Below, piece by piece: positions 7,605 through 14,280 of a DNA stretch of 14,284 nt (its first letter is position 1; each line of letters begins with the position of its first letter). A program made the position numbers and the translations under genes. Source of the DNA: Muribaculaceae bacterium (GTDB taxonomy: Bacteria; Bacteroidota; Bacteroidia; Bacteroidales; Muribaculaceae); NCBI GenBank assembly GCA_017619255.1, contig JAFZSS010000218.1, positions 1-14,284 on the forward strand, read 5' to 3'. Below the pieces are notes generated by a model that was not told the origin of the DNA, searched no databases, and saw nothing but the letters and a program-made list of their open reading frames with translations.

Positions 7605-8294
7605 TCAGTTGTTTTCTTCTGGCAATGTGAATGTCACAGGCATCGTGTACCATACCGACACGGCCTTGCCGTTCCGGCGACCCGGGATAAACTTGGGCAG
7701 TGACTTGCACAAGCGCACAGCCTCCTCTTCAAGACGCTTATCCACCGAGCCAACCACCTCGACCTCACCGATCTTGCCCTTTTTGTCAACAACGAACTTC
7801 ACAATGACGAGACCTTCTATTCTGTTCTTAAGTGCCTCGGCAGGATACTGGATATGGGTTTGGATGTATTCCTCCAATGCTGCCTCACCACCCGGGAACT
7901 GGGGCATCTGCTCCACGCTCTTGTATGGTTCGGAATCGGACTTGACTGCACTGATTGTATTTGCTCTGAAATCCCGGGGTACACCATACTTTGTAATACC
8001 ATATGGTACAACAACTGGTGAGCCATACAATGTCGCGTGAGAATCTTCAAGCACAATGTTAAGCTCAATTGTATCCATCTTCACACTGTCTGGGTGCTGC
8101 ATGGAGTACAGTTCATCAAAACTGTAAGCCTGGCCGTCGATGGCGACCACCTCGGCAGCAGTGGTTACTGCATTGGGGCTCTGAATAGACGACCCGGCGG
8201 CCGAGGCTGCTATGAAGCCCGGCGTGAGCCCGGCAGCCACCACTGCACTCACCGCCGTGAGTGCTTTTTTCCCTTTATTCCTCTTCTTCATCAT
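7605..8294 (-). CDS. Secreted or anchored TonB C-terminal domain protein with YGxP motifs; candidate radical SAM substrate
   Basis: 229 residues. The N terminus MMKKRNKGKKALTAV with hydrophobic AVVAAGLTPGFIAA (17-30) is a signal peptide or signal anchor, nearly identical to that of the downstream gene. AYSFDELYSMQ (56-66) is shared too. A Tyr-Gly cluster follows: LYGSP (Tyr90), PYGIT (Tyr98), KYGVPR (Tyr103). Residues about 128-224 form a TonB C-terminal domain: EQMPQFPGGEAALEEYIQ, YPAEALKN, GLVIVKFVVDKKGKI, LCKSLPKFIPGRRNGKAVSV. In ordinary TonB that domain contacts outer-membrane transporters from the periplasm. The Pro-rich spacer of a classical TonB is absent and the YG cluster takes its place. 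It lies 39 bases after the radical SAM gene. Confidence 0.85.
   Translation of the reverse strand: MMKKRNKGKKALTAVSAVVAAGLTPGFIAASAAGSSIQSPNAVTTAAEVVAIDGQAYSFDELYSMQHPDSVKMDTIELNIVLEDSHATLYGSPVVVPYGITKYGVPRDFRANTISAVKSDSEPYKSVEQMPQFPGGEAALEEYIQTHIQYPAEALKNRIEGLVIVKFVVDKKGKIGEVEVVGSVDKRLEEEAVRLCKSLPKFIPGRRNGKAVSVWYTMPVTFTLPEENN
7974..8027 (-). other. Tyr-Gly motif cluster (YGSP, YGIT, YGVPR)
   Basis: Within 18 codons the TonB-domain protein has three Tyr-Gly motifs at Tyr90, Tyr98 and Tyr103, the last identical to the YGVPR of the neighbour. They sit between the shared N-terminal segment and the TonB domain, the place held by the 13-residue repeats in the downstream protein. I propose these as possible modification sites; that is inference. 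Confidence 0.5.
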
Positions 8295-8318
8295 AGTGTA
8301 TTACTAAAACCAGAAAAA

Positions 8319-8345
8319 CCTAAAACCTAAAGCCTAAAGCCTAAC
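8319..8345 (-). repeat. Heptanucleotide repeat (CCTAAAG/CCTAAAA)
   Basis: Four head-to-tail 7-base units on the plus strand (CCTAAAA, CCTAAAG, CCTAAAG, CCTAAC-). On the coding strand they read TTTAGG-like units that include the stop codon of the radical SAM gene and fill most of the 39-base gap before the next start. Confidence 0.7.
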
Positions 8346-9416
8346 ATTCTTCAATTGGTTGTAGTGGCAGGTCATCATCAAGTCGCCACTGCCGTCACGC
8401 AAGTGGAGACCATCGCCTTGACAATAGCGGAACATCTCGCAATCCTGGCAAGGGCCGCGTCTCATCCACTCGCGGTTGCGGAAAGGCTCAAAGCGGTTCT
8501 CCCACACATCCCAGAAACTGTCGCGGTAGATGTTGCCCTGGCTGTAGTCACTGCGGATGCTCAAACAGCCCGAAATGTCGCCATTGGCACGGACGCTTGC
8601 CACGGTGAGGCCAGCCTGGCAGTAGAAGAAATGATCACGGATCAGTCCTTCGTAGGCACCCATAAAACCGTCACAGGCATAGCTGAGGTTGATTTTTCCC
8701 TCGATGCGGGTGGTGACGATGAAGTTCAGCAGCTCACGGAACTCTTCATCGGAGAGCAGCAGGCTTCTGTCGTTGGCGGCACGCCCCATCGGGTCGATGG
8801 TGAAGCAGCGCCAACGGGTCACACCGGCCTCAATGAGCAGCTTCTTTACCTCATTCAACCGGTGTAGGTTACGACCGTTGACACAGGTAATCACATCCCA
8901 AGTAAGGTCGGGGATGGTCTGCACGGCTTCTATGGCACGCATGGCGGCGTCAAAGCTTTTTGTAGAGTTCCTGAGCCAGTTGTGCTCCTCGCGCATGCCG
9001 TCCACATCAAGGGCTAAAGAGCTGATGCCGGCCTGAGCCAGCTCGCGGGCTACGGCACGGTCCAGAAGCATGCCATTGGTGACAAAACCCCACATGAAGC
9101 CCCGTTCTCGTATGGCCCTGCCGCAGTCCATCAGGTCGGACCGCACCAGCGGTTCTCCGCCCACGGTATCCACCATCACTTGTGAGGGATCACAATGTGC
9201 CGCCACCTCGTCAAGGACAGGCAGGAAGTCGACAAAGGGCATATCAGGTACCGCCGACTCCTTGAGGCAGTCGCTGCCGCAATGCCGGCAGGCCATGTTA
9301 CAGCGCAAGGTGCATTCCCAGAACAGTTCCCGCAAGGGGTGCTCCCGTCTGAGGCGTTCAACATGGTCGCGAGTCAGCTCCAATTGTCGTTGTTGTAGCT
9401 CATTCATGACAGACAT
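8334..9416 (-). CDS. Radical SAM/SPASM enzyme of the rSAM/lipoprotein-system type (TIGR04133-like)
   Basis: 360 residues. The 4Fe-4S cluster binding S-adenosylmethionine is coordinated by Cys39, Cys43 and Cys46 in CNMACRHCGSDC; GGE (86-88) is the SAM amino-group contact. A C-terminal SPASM domain is indicated by Cys266, Cys284, Cys323, Cys326, Cys332 and Cys350, in the patterns CxxC, Cx5C and a final lone Cys, for auxiliary clusters. LFWECTLRCN, GSDCLKESAVPDMP and FFYCQAG agree with what I recall of TIGR04133, the maturase of a Bacteroidetes rSAM/lipoprotein pair. SPASM enzymes mostly modify peptide side chains. First gene of a leftward unit whose next two products share YGVP motifs; no typical partner lipoprotein is in the window. 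Met4 (9407) is an alternative start. Confidence 0.92.
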   Translation of the reverse strand: MSVMNELQQRQLELTRDHVERLRREHPLRELFWECTLRCNMACRHCGSDCLKESAVPDMPFVDFLPVLDEVAAHCDPSQVMVDTVGGEPLVRSDLMDCGRAIRERGFMWGFVTNGMLLDRAVARELAQAGISSLALDVDGMREEHNWLRNSTKSFDAAMRAIEAVQTIPDLTWDVITCVNGRNLHRLNEVKKLLIEAGVTRWRCFTIDPMGRAANDRSLLLSDEEFRELLNFIVTTRIEGKINLSYACDGFMGAYEGLIRDHFFYCQAGLTVASVRANGDISGCLSIRSDYSQGNIYRDSFWDVWENRFEPFRNREWMRRGPCQDCEMFRYCQGDGLHLRDGSGDLMMTCHYNQLKNVRL

Positions 9417-9435
9417 CTAGCTTGCAAAGATTACG

Positions 9436-9466
9436 CAAATATCGTCATAATTCTTGAAGTGTGCAA
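9436..9466 (-). promoter_or_regulatory. Weak candidate promoter for the radical SAM operon
   Basis: On the minus strand TTG (9464-9466) and GATATTTG (9436-9443, one mismatch to TAnnTTTG) are 20 bases apart, about 20 bases before the start codon. A second near-match, TAATCTTTG, lies at 9424-9432 immediately before the ATG. Neither is an exact consensus. Confidence 0.3.
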
Positions 9467-9641
9467 GAGTTTCTCAACAATTCTCTTGAATGAGTTCGGC
9501 AAAACATCCCTACATGGCACAGTCAAAAAGTTCAGCGGTCCAGAAGTTTCCGCCCTCCATCTGACAGATGAAAAGATGAACACTGATAGCGCAAACCATC
9601 ATTTTTTTGGACAAGAGAGCGCTGTTATCGATTTAATTGAG

Positions 9642-9649
9642 TAACTTTG
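9642..9649 (+). promoter_or_regulatory. TAACTTTG -7 box before the DUF4199 gene
   Basis: Exact match to the Bacteroidetes TAnnTTTG box, ending 9 bases before the ATG at 9659. No TTTG is seen at the proper distance upstream; the nearest T-run with TTTG is about 32 bases away. The remaining 9467-9641 stretch has no gene or clear structure. Confidence 0.4.
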
Positions 9650-9658
9650 CCGTTTGAT

Positions 9659-10198
9659 ATGAAAGAGAAGAAGAGAAGCATCTACCAGTTTGCGGGCGAT
9701 TGGGGGTTTCCCTTTGGCCTGTATATGACATGCGCAGCGATGGCATCTATCTATGCCGACAAATTCCAACCGCTGTCGCTTGTCTTCCTGATTCTGCTGC
9801 TGGGGCTGCCGTTCCTGACCTATGCCCTGCAACGGCGCAAATTTGTCGAGGACAACGGCTTCACCGAGTATGCCGGCCTGTGGATGCTGGGCATCGTCCT
9901 GTACATCCTGGGGGCTGTGGTTTCTGGCTTCATCGTCTATCTGGTGCTGCAATACATCAGGCCTGGCTTCTTCTATGAACAGGCACAGTTCATCATCGAA
10001 TCTTACGAGAAGACGCCTGGGGCTGTCGACAGCCGTTTTGTGGACACCTTGCGCCTGATGGTGGAAAAACAGCTGATGCCCAACGCCATTCAGATTGTCT
10101 TCTCAGCCTTTTGGTTCATCTCTTTCGGTGGGTCCCTGATCAGTGCACTCACGGCACTTTTCGCCCAGAAACCGCTCAACAGACGGCAACAACGATAA
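9659..10198 (+). CDS. DUF4199 family integral membrane protein
   Basis: 179 residues, mostly hydrophobic. Membrane segments are visible near residues 10-27 (FGLYMTCAAMASIYA), 36-53 (LSLVFLILLLGLPFLTYA), 70-100 (AGLWMLGIVLYILGAVVSGFIVYLVL) and 145-168 (FSAFWFISFGGSLISALTALF). The loop Y-E-K-T-P and the basic tail are family-like. DUF4199 proteins are common in Bacteroidetes and, as I recall, often sit just before a family 2 glycosyltransferase, as here, suggesting a partner role in lipid-linked sugar handling; no activity is known. I chose the ATG at 9659 because the TTG at 9647 is inside the TAACTTTG promoter box. Confidence 0.85.
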   Translation: MKEKKRSIYQFAGDWGFPFGLYMTCAAMASIYADKFQPLSLVFLILLLGLPFLTYALQRRKFVEDNGFTEYAGLWMLGIVLYILGAVVSGFIVYLVLQYIRPGFFYEQAQFIIESYEKTPGAVDSRFVDTLRLMVEKQLMPNAIQIVFSAFWFISFGGSLISALTALFAQKPLNRRQQR

Positions 10199-10202
10199 TC
10201 CG

Positions 10203-10225
10203 GGCAGGACATCATGCCTCCTGCC
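10203..10225 (+). terminator. Short hairpin between DUF4199 and glycosyltransferase genes
   Basis: GGCAGG / CCTGCC stem with an 11-base loop, 5 bases after the DUF4199 stop. There is no T tract, so it may be an attenuating or mRNA-stabilising hairpin, or nothing. The 45 bases that follow to the ATG are A-rich. Confidence 0.3.
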
Positions 10226-10269
10226 GAATAAAGACTGTAATTCATTAAGACGAAAATATAAATCACGAC

Positions 10270-11313
10270 ATGGACATCTCTGTTGTAATACCCTTGTATA
10301 ACGAAGCGGAGTCGCTGCCCGAGCTCGCCGAATGGATCGAGCGCGTCATGAATGAGAACGGCTTCTCCTATGAAGTGCTGTTCATCAACGACGGCAGCAC
10401 CGATGACTCCTGGAATGTCATCAAGGAACTCCATGACAAGAACCCTAACATGAAGGGTATATCTTTCAGGCGCAACTACGGCAAATCGCCGGCGCTCAAC
10501 ACCGGATTCAACCGTGCCCAGGGCAATGTCATCATTACCATGGACGCTGACCTGCAGGACAGCCCTGACGAGATTCCCGCGCTTTATCGCATGATTACCG
10601 ACGAGGGTTATGACCTGGTGAGCGGCTGGAAGAAGAAACGCTATGACCCGCTTAGCAAGACCTTGCCCACCAAGTTGTTCAACGCCACGGCACGGCGCGT
10701 CAGCGGCATCCACAACCTGCATGACTTCAACTGCGGTCTGAAGGCTTACCGCCACGAGGTCGTCAAGCACATCGAGGTCTATGGTGACATGCACCGCTAT
10801 GTGCCCTACCTGGCCAAGATCGCCGGCTTCACACGCATTGGGGAAAAGGAGGTCAAGCACCGTCCGCGCAAGTACGGCATGACCAAGTTCGGTCTGGATC
10901 GCTTTGTCAACGGCTATCTGGACCTGATCACGCTCTGGTTCCAGGCCAAGTTCGGCGTTAAGCCGATGCACTTCTTCGGTCTGTTGGGCAGCCTGATGTT
11001 CCTGCTGGGTTTCATCGCCGTCATCGTTGTCGGCTCCCTCAAGCTTTACAATATGTACAGCGGCAACAGCTACACACTGGTGACCAACTCGCCCTATTTC
11101 TATCTGGCACTCACGCTGATGATTCTGGGAACGCAGCTCTTCCTCACCGGCTTCCTGGGTGAACTCATCATCCGGCACAGCAACGACCGCAACCACTACG
11201 AGATCAACGAGGAAGTCATGTCAAGCACTCCTGCCCTGCCCGCCCGTGAGCGTGTCGACACGCCCCTGGTCACTCCTGTTACCCGAGAGCATGTCAACAT
11301 CACCACACCATGA
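10270..11313 (+). CDS. Family 2 glycosyltransferase, dolichol-phosphate-mannose synthase/GtrB-like
   Basis: 347 residues. The GT-A domain begins at once: ISVVIPLYNEAESLPEL (3-19), FINDGSTDDS (39-48, Asp41) and MDADLQDSPDEIP (91-103, with the DAD metal-binding triad 92-94). HNLHDFNCGLKAYR and KEVKHRPRKYGMTKFG are typical of enzymes that pass a sugar from a nucleotide sugar to polyprenyl phosphate. Two C-terminal membrane segments follow (about 222-247 and 265-292), with a charged cytoplasmic tail. It should act at the inner membrane in building lipid-linked sugars for surface glycans or modification. DUF4199 precedes it, and the DUF6452 gene overlaps its stop by ATGA, implying translational coupling. 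Confidence 0.92.
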   Translation: MDISVVIPLYNEAESLPELAEWIERVMNENGFSYEVLFINDGSTDDSWNVIKELHDKNPNMKGISFRRNYGKSPALNTGFNRAQGNVIITMDADLQDSPDEIPALYRMITDEGYDLVSGWKKKRYDPLSKTLPTKLFNATARRVSGIHNLHDFNCGLKAYRHEVVKHIEVYGDMHRYVPYLAKIAGFTRIGEKEVKHRPRKYGMTKFGLDRFVNGYLDLITLWFQAKFGVKPMHFFGLLGSLMFLLGFIAVIVVGSLKLYNMYSGNSYTLVTNSPYFYLALTLMILGTQLFLTGFLGELIIRHSNDRNHYEINEEVMSSTPALPARERVDTPLVTPVTREHVNITTP

Positions 11314-11798
11314 GACGCCTGCCGCACATAGTCGTCCTCGCCCTCGTGCTGACGCTTGCCGCATGCAGCAATGACAGCTGCTACGACAACGGCAGCAGCC
11401 TGCCGCTGGCGACATTCTACATCAACGGCACTCATCAATCCATTCCCGGACTGTCTATCATGGGCATTGGCGTGCCGGGCGACAGTCTGCTGGCCAACAA
11501 TCAATCGCTCGATGAGGCTTATCTGCCCCTGCGGGCCAGTACCTCGTCAACGAGCTACACCCTGTGGCGCATGTTCACCACGGCAACCGACACGGTAGCC
11601 GTGCGCGACACCATCACGCTCAACTACGAGGCGGTACCCTTCTTCCACTCCGCCGAATGCGGAGCCATGTACAACTTTTACATCAAGAGCGTGAGACACA
11701 CCTCCCACGGCATTGACTCAGTGGTCCTGCTCACTACTCTCGTGACCAACTCGCGCACCCCGGCGCTGCGCATCCATTTCACCGATTTACAGCAATGA
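11310..11798 (+). CDS. DUF6452 family lipoprotein
   Basis: 162 residues. A lipoprotein signal is clear: RR start, hydrophobic IVVLALVLTLAAC with lipobox LAAC and lipidated Cys19, then SNDSCYDN containing a second Cys24. The rest is beta-rich. The segment FFHSAECGAMYNFYIKSVRHTSHGIDSVVL and the end ALRIHFTDL match my memory of DUF6452, a Bacteroidetes lipoprotein with a conserved C-G and H-x-ID pattern near the C terminus. No enzyme residues are seen. Its ATG overlaps the glycosyltransferase stop (ATGA), and its own stop overlaps the next start (ATGA), so the three are probably translated in a coupled way. A role with the following outer-membrane-like protein is inference. Confidence 0.85.
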   Translation: MRRLPHIVVLALVLTLAACSNDSCYDNGSSLPLATFYINGTHQSIPGLSIMGIGVPGDSLLANNQSLDEAYLPLRASTSSTSYTLWRMFTTATDTVAVRDTITLNYEAVPFFHSAECGAMYNFYIKSVRHTSHGIDSVVLLTTLVTNSRTPALRIHFTDLQQ

Positions 11799-12676
11799 GA
11801 CGCTTGATTGACAGCACACGGCCATCATTCTACAGAACCATCATCGTGATGACGATGGTGTTCACTGTAGCCCTGGGCTCAATGGCCCAGGAACCTGACA
11901 AGCGCCATGTGACGCCCGTCAAGCCCGAGACCAACCAGGTGAAACCGCCGCCCAAGGGCACCGACGAGAAAATCATTCAGCAATACATCAGCGGCGACAG
12001 CGCCAAGGCCGTCGAGGAAGCACGCAAAGACTCGTTGCGGCGGGTGTACTACCGTTACCCGCGCCTCACCGACCTGACAATCGGGCTCAACCTGGCGGAG
12101 CCATTGTTCATGGCCTTTGGCCAGTCCTACGCCAGCGCCGATATCAACGCCACACTCAACATGTGGAACCGCATCCAGCCCACCGTCGAGCTGGGACTGG
12201 GATGGGCCAAGGCGACCCCTGACGACATGAACTTCACCTACAAGGGCAAACCGTCACCTTATTTCAAGGTCGGAGCGAACTACAACTTCATGTTCAAGAA
12301 CACGCCCGACTATCAGGCATTGATTGGTTTGAGACTGGGCTACAGTACTTTCGGCTATGATGTGACCGACGCCCACTATGTCAACAGTTACTGGCAAGAG
12401 GACTTCACCTTTGACATCACAGGGCAACGCTCCCATGCCCTCTGGGGCGAAGTGGGTGCAGGGCTCAAGGTAAAACTTTGGGGTCCTGTGGCAATGGCCT
12501 GGATGATACGCTACCACGGCATCTTCAACTACGGCAAGAACACGCAGTCAAGGCCCTGGTTCATACCGGGTTATGGACCGCGCAACAGCTCGTTATCCTT
12601 GTCGCTCAACATTTGTTATACCCTGCCACTGCACCGCACAGCAACCAGCAGTGACAACAAGCCCGCACAGCCATGA
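11795..12676 (+). CDS. DUF6048 family protein, predicted outer-membrane beta-barrel
   Basis: 293 residues. The N terminus has Arg residues, then IIVMTMVFTVALGSMA, a signal peptide probably cut before Gln32. A Pro/Lys-rich stretch (VTPVKPETNQVKPPPKG) and a charged helix (EKIIQQYISGDSAKAVEEARKDSLRR) lead into alternating beta-strand segments: LTIGLNLAEPLFMAFG, ASADINATLNMWNR, PTVELGLGWAKA, SPYFKVGANYNFMFK, ALIGLRLGYSTFGYDV, WGEVGAGLKVKL and SLSLSLNICYTLPL. This pattern fits a small outer-membrane barrel. I recall DUF6048 next to DUF6452 in Bacteroidetes genomes; its function is unknown. ATGA overlap with the gene before and with the small ORF after. Confidence 0.85.
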   Translation: MRRLIDSTRPSFYRTIIVMTMVFTVALGSMAQEPDKRHVTPVKPETNQVKPPPKGTDEKIIQQYISGDSAKAVEEARKDSLRRVYYRYPRLTDLTIGLNLAEPLFMAFGQSYASADINATLNMWNRIQPTVELGLGWAKATPDDMNFTYKGKPSPYFKVGANYNFMFKNTPDYQALIGLRLGYSTFGYDVTDAHYVNSYWQEDFTFDITGQRSHALWGEVGAGLKVKLWGPVAMAWMIRYHGIFNYGKNTQSRPWFIPGYGPRNSSLSLSLNICYTLPLHRTATSSDNKPAQP

Positions 12677-12807
12677 TCAAGAGACCGATGAACAGGCCAT
12701 TTCCCGTAGGGCGTGCGCCGAAAATCAACCCGCCGGCACGACCTGACTGGTACAAACGCTTCAGGCAACTGGCATCCCTCGCCAACAAGACCTTCAGAGT
12801 GAAGTGA
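12673..12807 (+). CDS. Small basic 44-residue ORF, translationally coupled, function unknown
   Basis: 44 codons, starting with the ATG that overlaps the DUF6048 stop as ATGA, the same junction as the two preceding genes. The product is strongly basic and Pro/Arg-rich at the start (MIKRPMNRPFPVGRAP), with a WYKRFRQLASLA segment that could be a short amphipathic helix. No membrane segment or known motif is visible. Evidence for it being real is the regular ATGA spacing in a coupled operon and a hairpin right after its stop; evidence against is its short length and lack of a recognised family. It could be chance. Confidence 0.45.
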   Translation: MIKRPMNRPFPVGRAPKINPPARPDWYKRFRQLASLANKTFRVK

Positions 12808-12808
12808 G

Positions 12809-12868
12809 CAGGTGCGGCACACCTGTCCCGCGGGGTGCCGGCACAGGGGGGGTGTTAATAGTTTTTTT
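12809..12868 (+). terminator. Possible terminator of the glycosyltransferase operon
   Basis: Just after the small ORF stop, CAGGTG/CACCTG (12809-12825) forms a short hairpin, and GTGC-GGCAC can also pair with GTGCCGGCAC (12836-12845) with one bulge. A seven-T run lies at 12862-12868, too far from the stem for a classical terminator. Weak. Confidence 0.35.
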
Positions 12869-12888
12869 AGCGTTTTTTCCAAAAATCT

Positions 12889-12919
12889 TTTGCCAGTTCA
12901 AAAAAAGTTCGTAATATTG
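12889..12919 (+). promoter_or_regulatory. Promoter TTTG-N19-TAATATTG for the secreted-protein gene
   Basis: TTTG (12889-12892) and TAATATTG (12912-12919, one mismatch to TAnnTTTG) are separated by exactly 19 bases, the Bacteroidetes -33/-7 arrangement. Transcription would start near 12926, giving a leader of about 177 bases. This is the best-spaced promoter in the window. Confidence 0.6.
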
Positions 12920-12994
12920 TACTCTGAAAAGCGGGAAAAGTTGCGCACTTTTTGTGTAATTTTCTCATTTTCAGTGATTTATTGTGAGAATCCC

Positions 12995-13022
12995 TGCTCG
13001 CTGTGACTTTTCATGACGAGCA
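12995..13022 (+). other. Hairpin in the 5' leader of the secreted-protein gene
   Basis: TGCTCG (12995-13000) pairs with CGAGCA (13017-13022), with an inner TGA/TCA pairing, roughly 75 bases into the predicted leader. From 13023 to 13102 the leader is extremely A/T-rich with no ribosome-binding site, as is usual for strongly translated Bacteroidales genes. The hairpin could be an mRNA stability element. Confidence 0.3.
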
Positions 13023-13102
13023 ATGGTTCCAAACAAGTAAAGACACTAAAAAAACTAAAAATATTAATTAACATTATTACTAACATTTTAACTCATTTAA
13101 TT

Positions 13103-14086
13103 ATGAAGATTAAAAATTTACTTCTTATTGCTGCCGCAGCATCGCTGAGCTTCACCGCTTTTGCCGATGACCTGAGTACCGGTGAGTATGCAACCCTGGA
13201 AGATGGTTCTCCCGCCATGATCGGTCAAGCCACCCTCGACCACCTGTTCGTTCGTGGTGACTATGATGACATGGGTACTTTGCAGACCTACGACAATGTC
13301 GTTTCTTTCAAGGCCGGCACTCCCCAAACCGTTTGGCTGTGGCTCGATGACGATCAGATTTATCTGAACGAGGCTGTACAGGCTCTGACTCCCACCCTGC
13401 TTGCCAACAACGCTGAGCCCTACAATGAGATCACTTACAACTCAGCTCAGTTTGACATCTATGTACCCCAGACCATCGAGATGGTTGAGATCGAGAACGA
13501 GGATGGTGATATGGTTGCCTATAAGCAGGGTGCTCGTATGCCCAACAGCGCTGAGTTCATCTTCAGCGAGAAGGGAACCAAGGTTGTCGATGGTATCACC
13601 TACCGTGTTTACACCGTGATCATCTCCAACAAGCAGAACAACGGTACCCACTTCAGCAGCCAGAACGCTAAGAAGTATCGCGACAACGGCGGTGCTTTGA
13701 AGAAAGACGATGCTCCCCTGATTGGTCTCTTCTTCCAGAACGACAACCAGGCTGAGGTTGAGGGTCACCTCAACGACATGATCATCGCCAACCAGGAGTT
13801 CGGTTTCCGTGAGGCCTTCACCGCTGATCCCCAGTGGGAGCCCAACGACTACCGCTTCATCTATGGCGAGGGTGGCAACAACGAGACCCAGCGCTTCCAG
13901 TACTACAACCGCGTTGCCCTCTATGGCAGCACCAGCGTAGTTGAGAACCTCGGCACCAAGACCATCAACAATGTGAAGTATTACAATGTTGCTGGTATGG
14001 AGAGCGACCAGCCCTTCGAGGGTGTTAACATCAAGGTGACCACCTACAACGATGGTACCACCAGCACCTGCAAGGTGATCAAGTAA
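13103..14086 (+). CDS. Secreted protein, probably highly expressed, with cohesin-like middle and a C-terminal sorting-like segment
   Basis: 327 residues. I chose the ATG at 13103 since it opens a clear signal peptide (KIKNLLLIAAAASLSFTAFA, cleavage probably before Asp22); an upstream ATG at 13013 adds 30 Lys/Ile/Asn-rich residues from the AT-rich leader. The middle (about 105-235) with YNSAQFDIYVPQTIEMV, GARMPNSAEFIF, YRVYTVIIS and GHLNDMIIANQEFGF resembles the beta-sandwich of cohesin-like domains in Bacteroidales, but this is a weak match from memory. The last 40 residues (TKTINNVKYYNVAGME...KVIK) look like C-terminal tails of surface proteins in this order, possibly type IX secretion signals. 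Codons lean to GGT, GCT, GTT and CGT, unlike the GGC/GCC/GTC/CGC-rich neighbours. Function unknown. Confidence 0.75.
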   Translation: MKIKNLLLIAAAASLSFTAFADDLSTGEYATLEDGSPAMIGQATLDHLFVRGDYDDMGTLQTYDNVVSFKAGTPQTVWLWLDDDQIYLNEAVQALTPTLLANNAEPYNEITYNSAQFDIYVPQTIEMVEIENEDGDMVAYKQGARMPNSAEFIFSEKGTKVVDGITYRVYTVIISNKQNNGTHFSSQNAKKYRDNGGALKKDDAPLIGLFFQNDNQAEVEGHLNDMIIANQEFGFREAFTADPQWEPNDYRFIYGEGGNNETQRFQYYNRVALYGSTSVVENLGTKTINNVKYYNVAGMESDQPFEGVNIKVTTYNDGTTSTCKVIK

Positions 14087-14111
14087 GAAACAACTCTTAT
14101 TTTGATATGAC

Positions 14112-14145
14112 AAAAACCGTGAGCCTTTGGCCCACGGTTTTTTTT
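14112..14145 (+). terminator. Strong intrinsic terminator after the secreted-protein gene
   Basis: AAAAACCGTG / CACGGTTTTT stem (14112-14121 with 14133-14142), extended past one mismatch by GCC-TTT-GGC, followed by a run of T. It lies 25 bases after the stop codon. Confidence 0.88.
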
Positions 14146-14190
14146 GTGCCCTGTCCCGATCGCGAAGATGCCGCACATGAGAACCGCGCG

Positions 14191-14280
14191 CAGCCTGTGG
14201 TCGAAGACCACGACAAGGCCGCAGGTCTTGACTTGAAATAGCACCACGGCGCACAGGCCGCAGGTCCGTGTGGCGTGGTG
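14191..14280. repeat. GC-rich direct and inverted repeats at the right edge
   Basis: AGGCCGCAGGTC occurs twice, at 14216-14227 and 14255-14266, 39 bases apart. GTGGTC-gaa-GACCAC (14197-14211) and CACCACG/CGTGGTG (14242-14248 with 14274-14280) are inverted repeats. I see no gene from 14087 to the edge. It may be a REP-like element or the start of something beyond the window. Confidence 0.4.

Noticed and set aside
9459..9644. 61-codon plus-strand frame before the DUF4199 gene
   Set aside because: No signal, motif or suitable promoter, and it stops just before the promoter box; it looks like chance in an intergenic region.
10090..11196. 368-codon open frame on the minus strand
   Set aside because: It is antisense to the glycosyltransferase, whose GT2 motifs are clear. 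Its translation is Val/Asp/Gln-rich with no domain, and the open frame results from codon bias.
13013..13102. Upstream ATG lengthening the secreted protein by 30 residues
   Set aside because: It would place a Lys/Ile/Asn-rich stretch from the AT-rich leader before a complete signal peptide.
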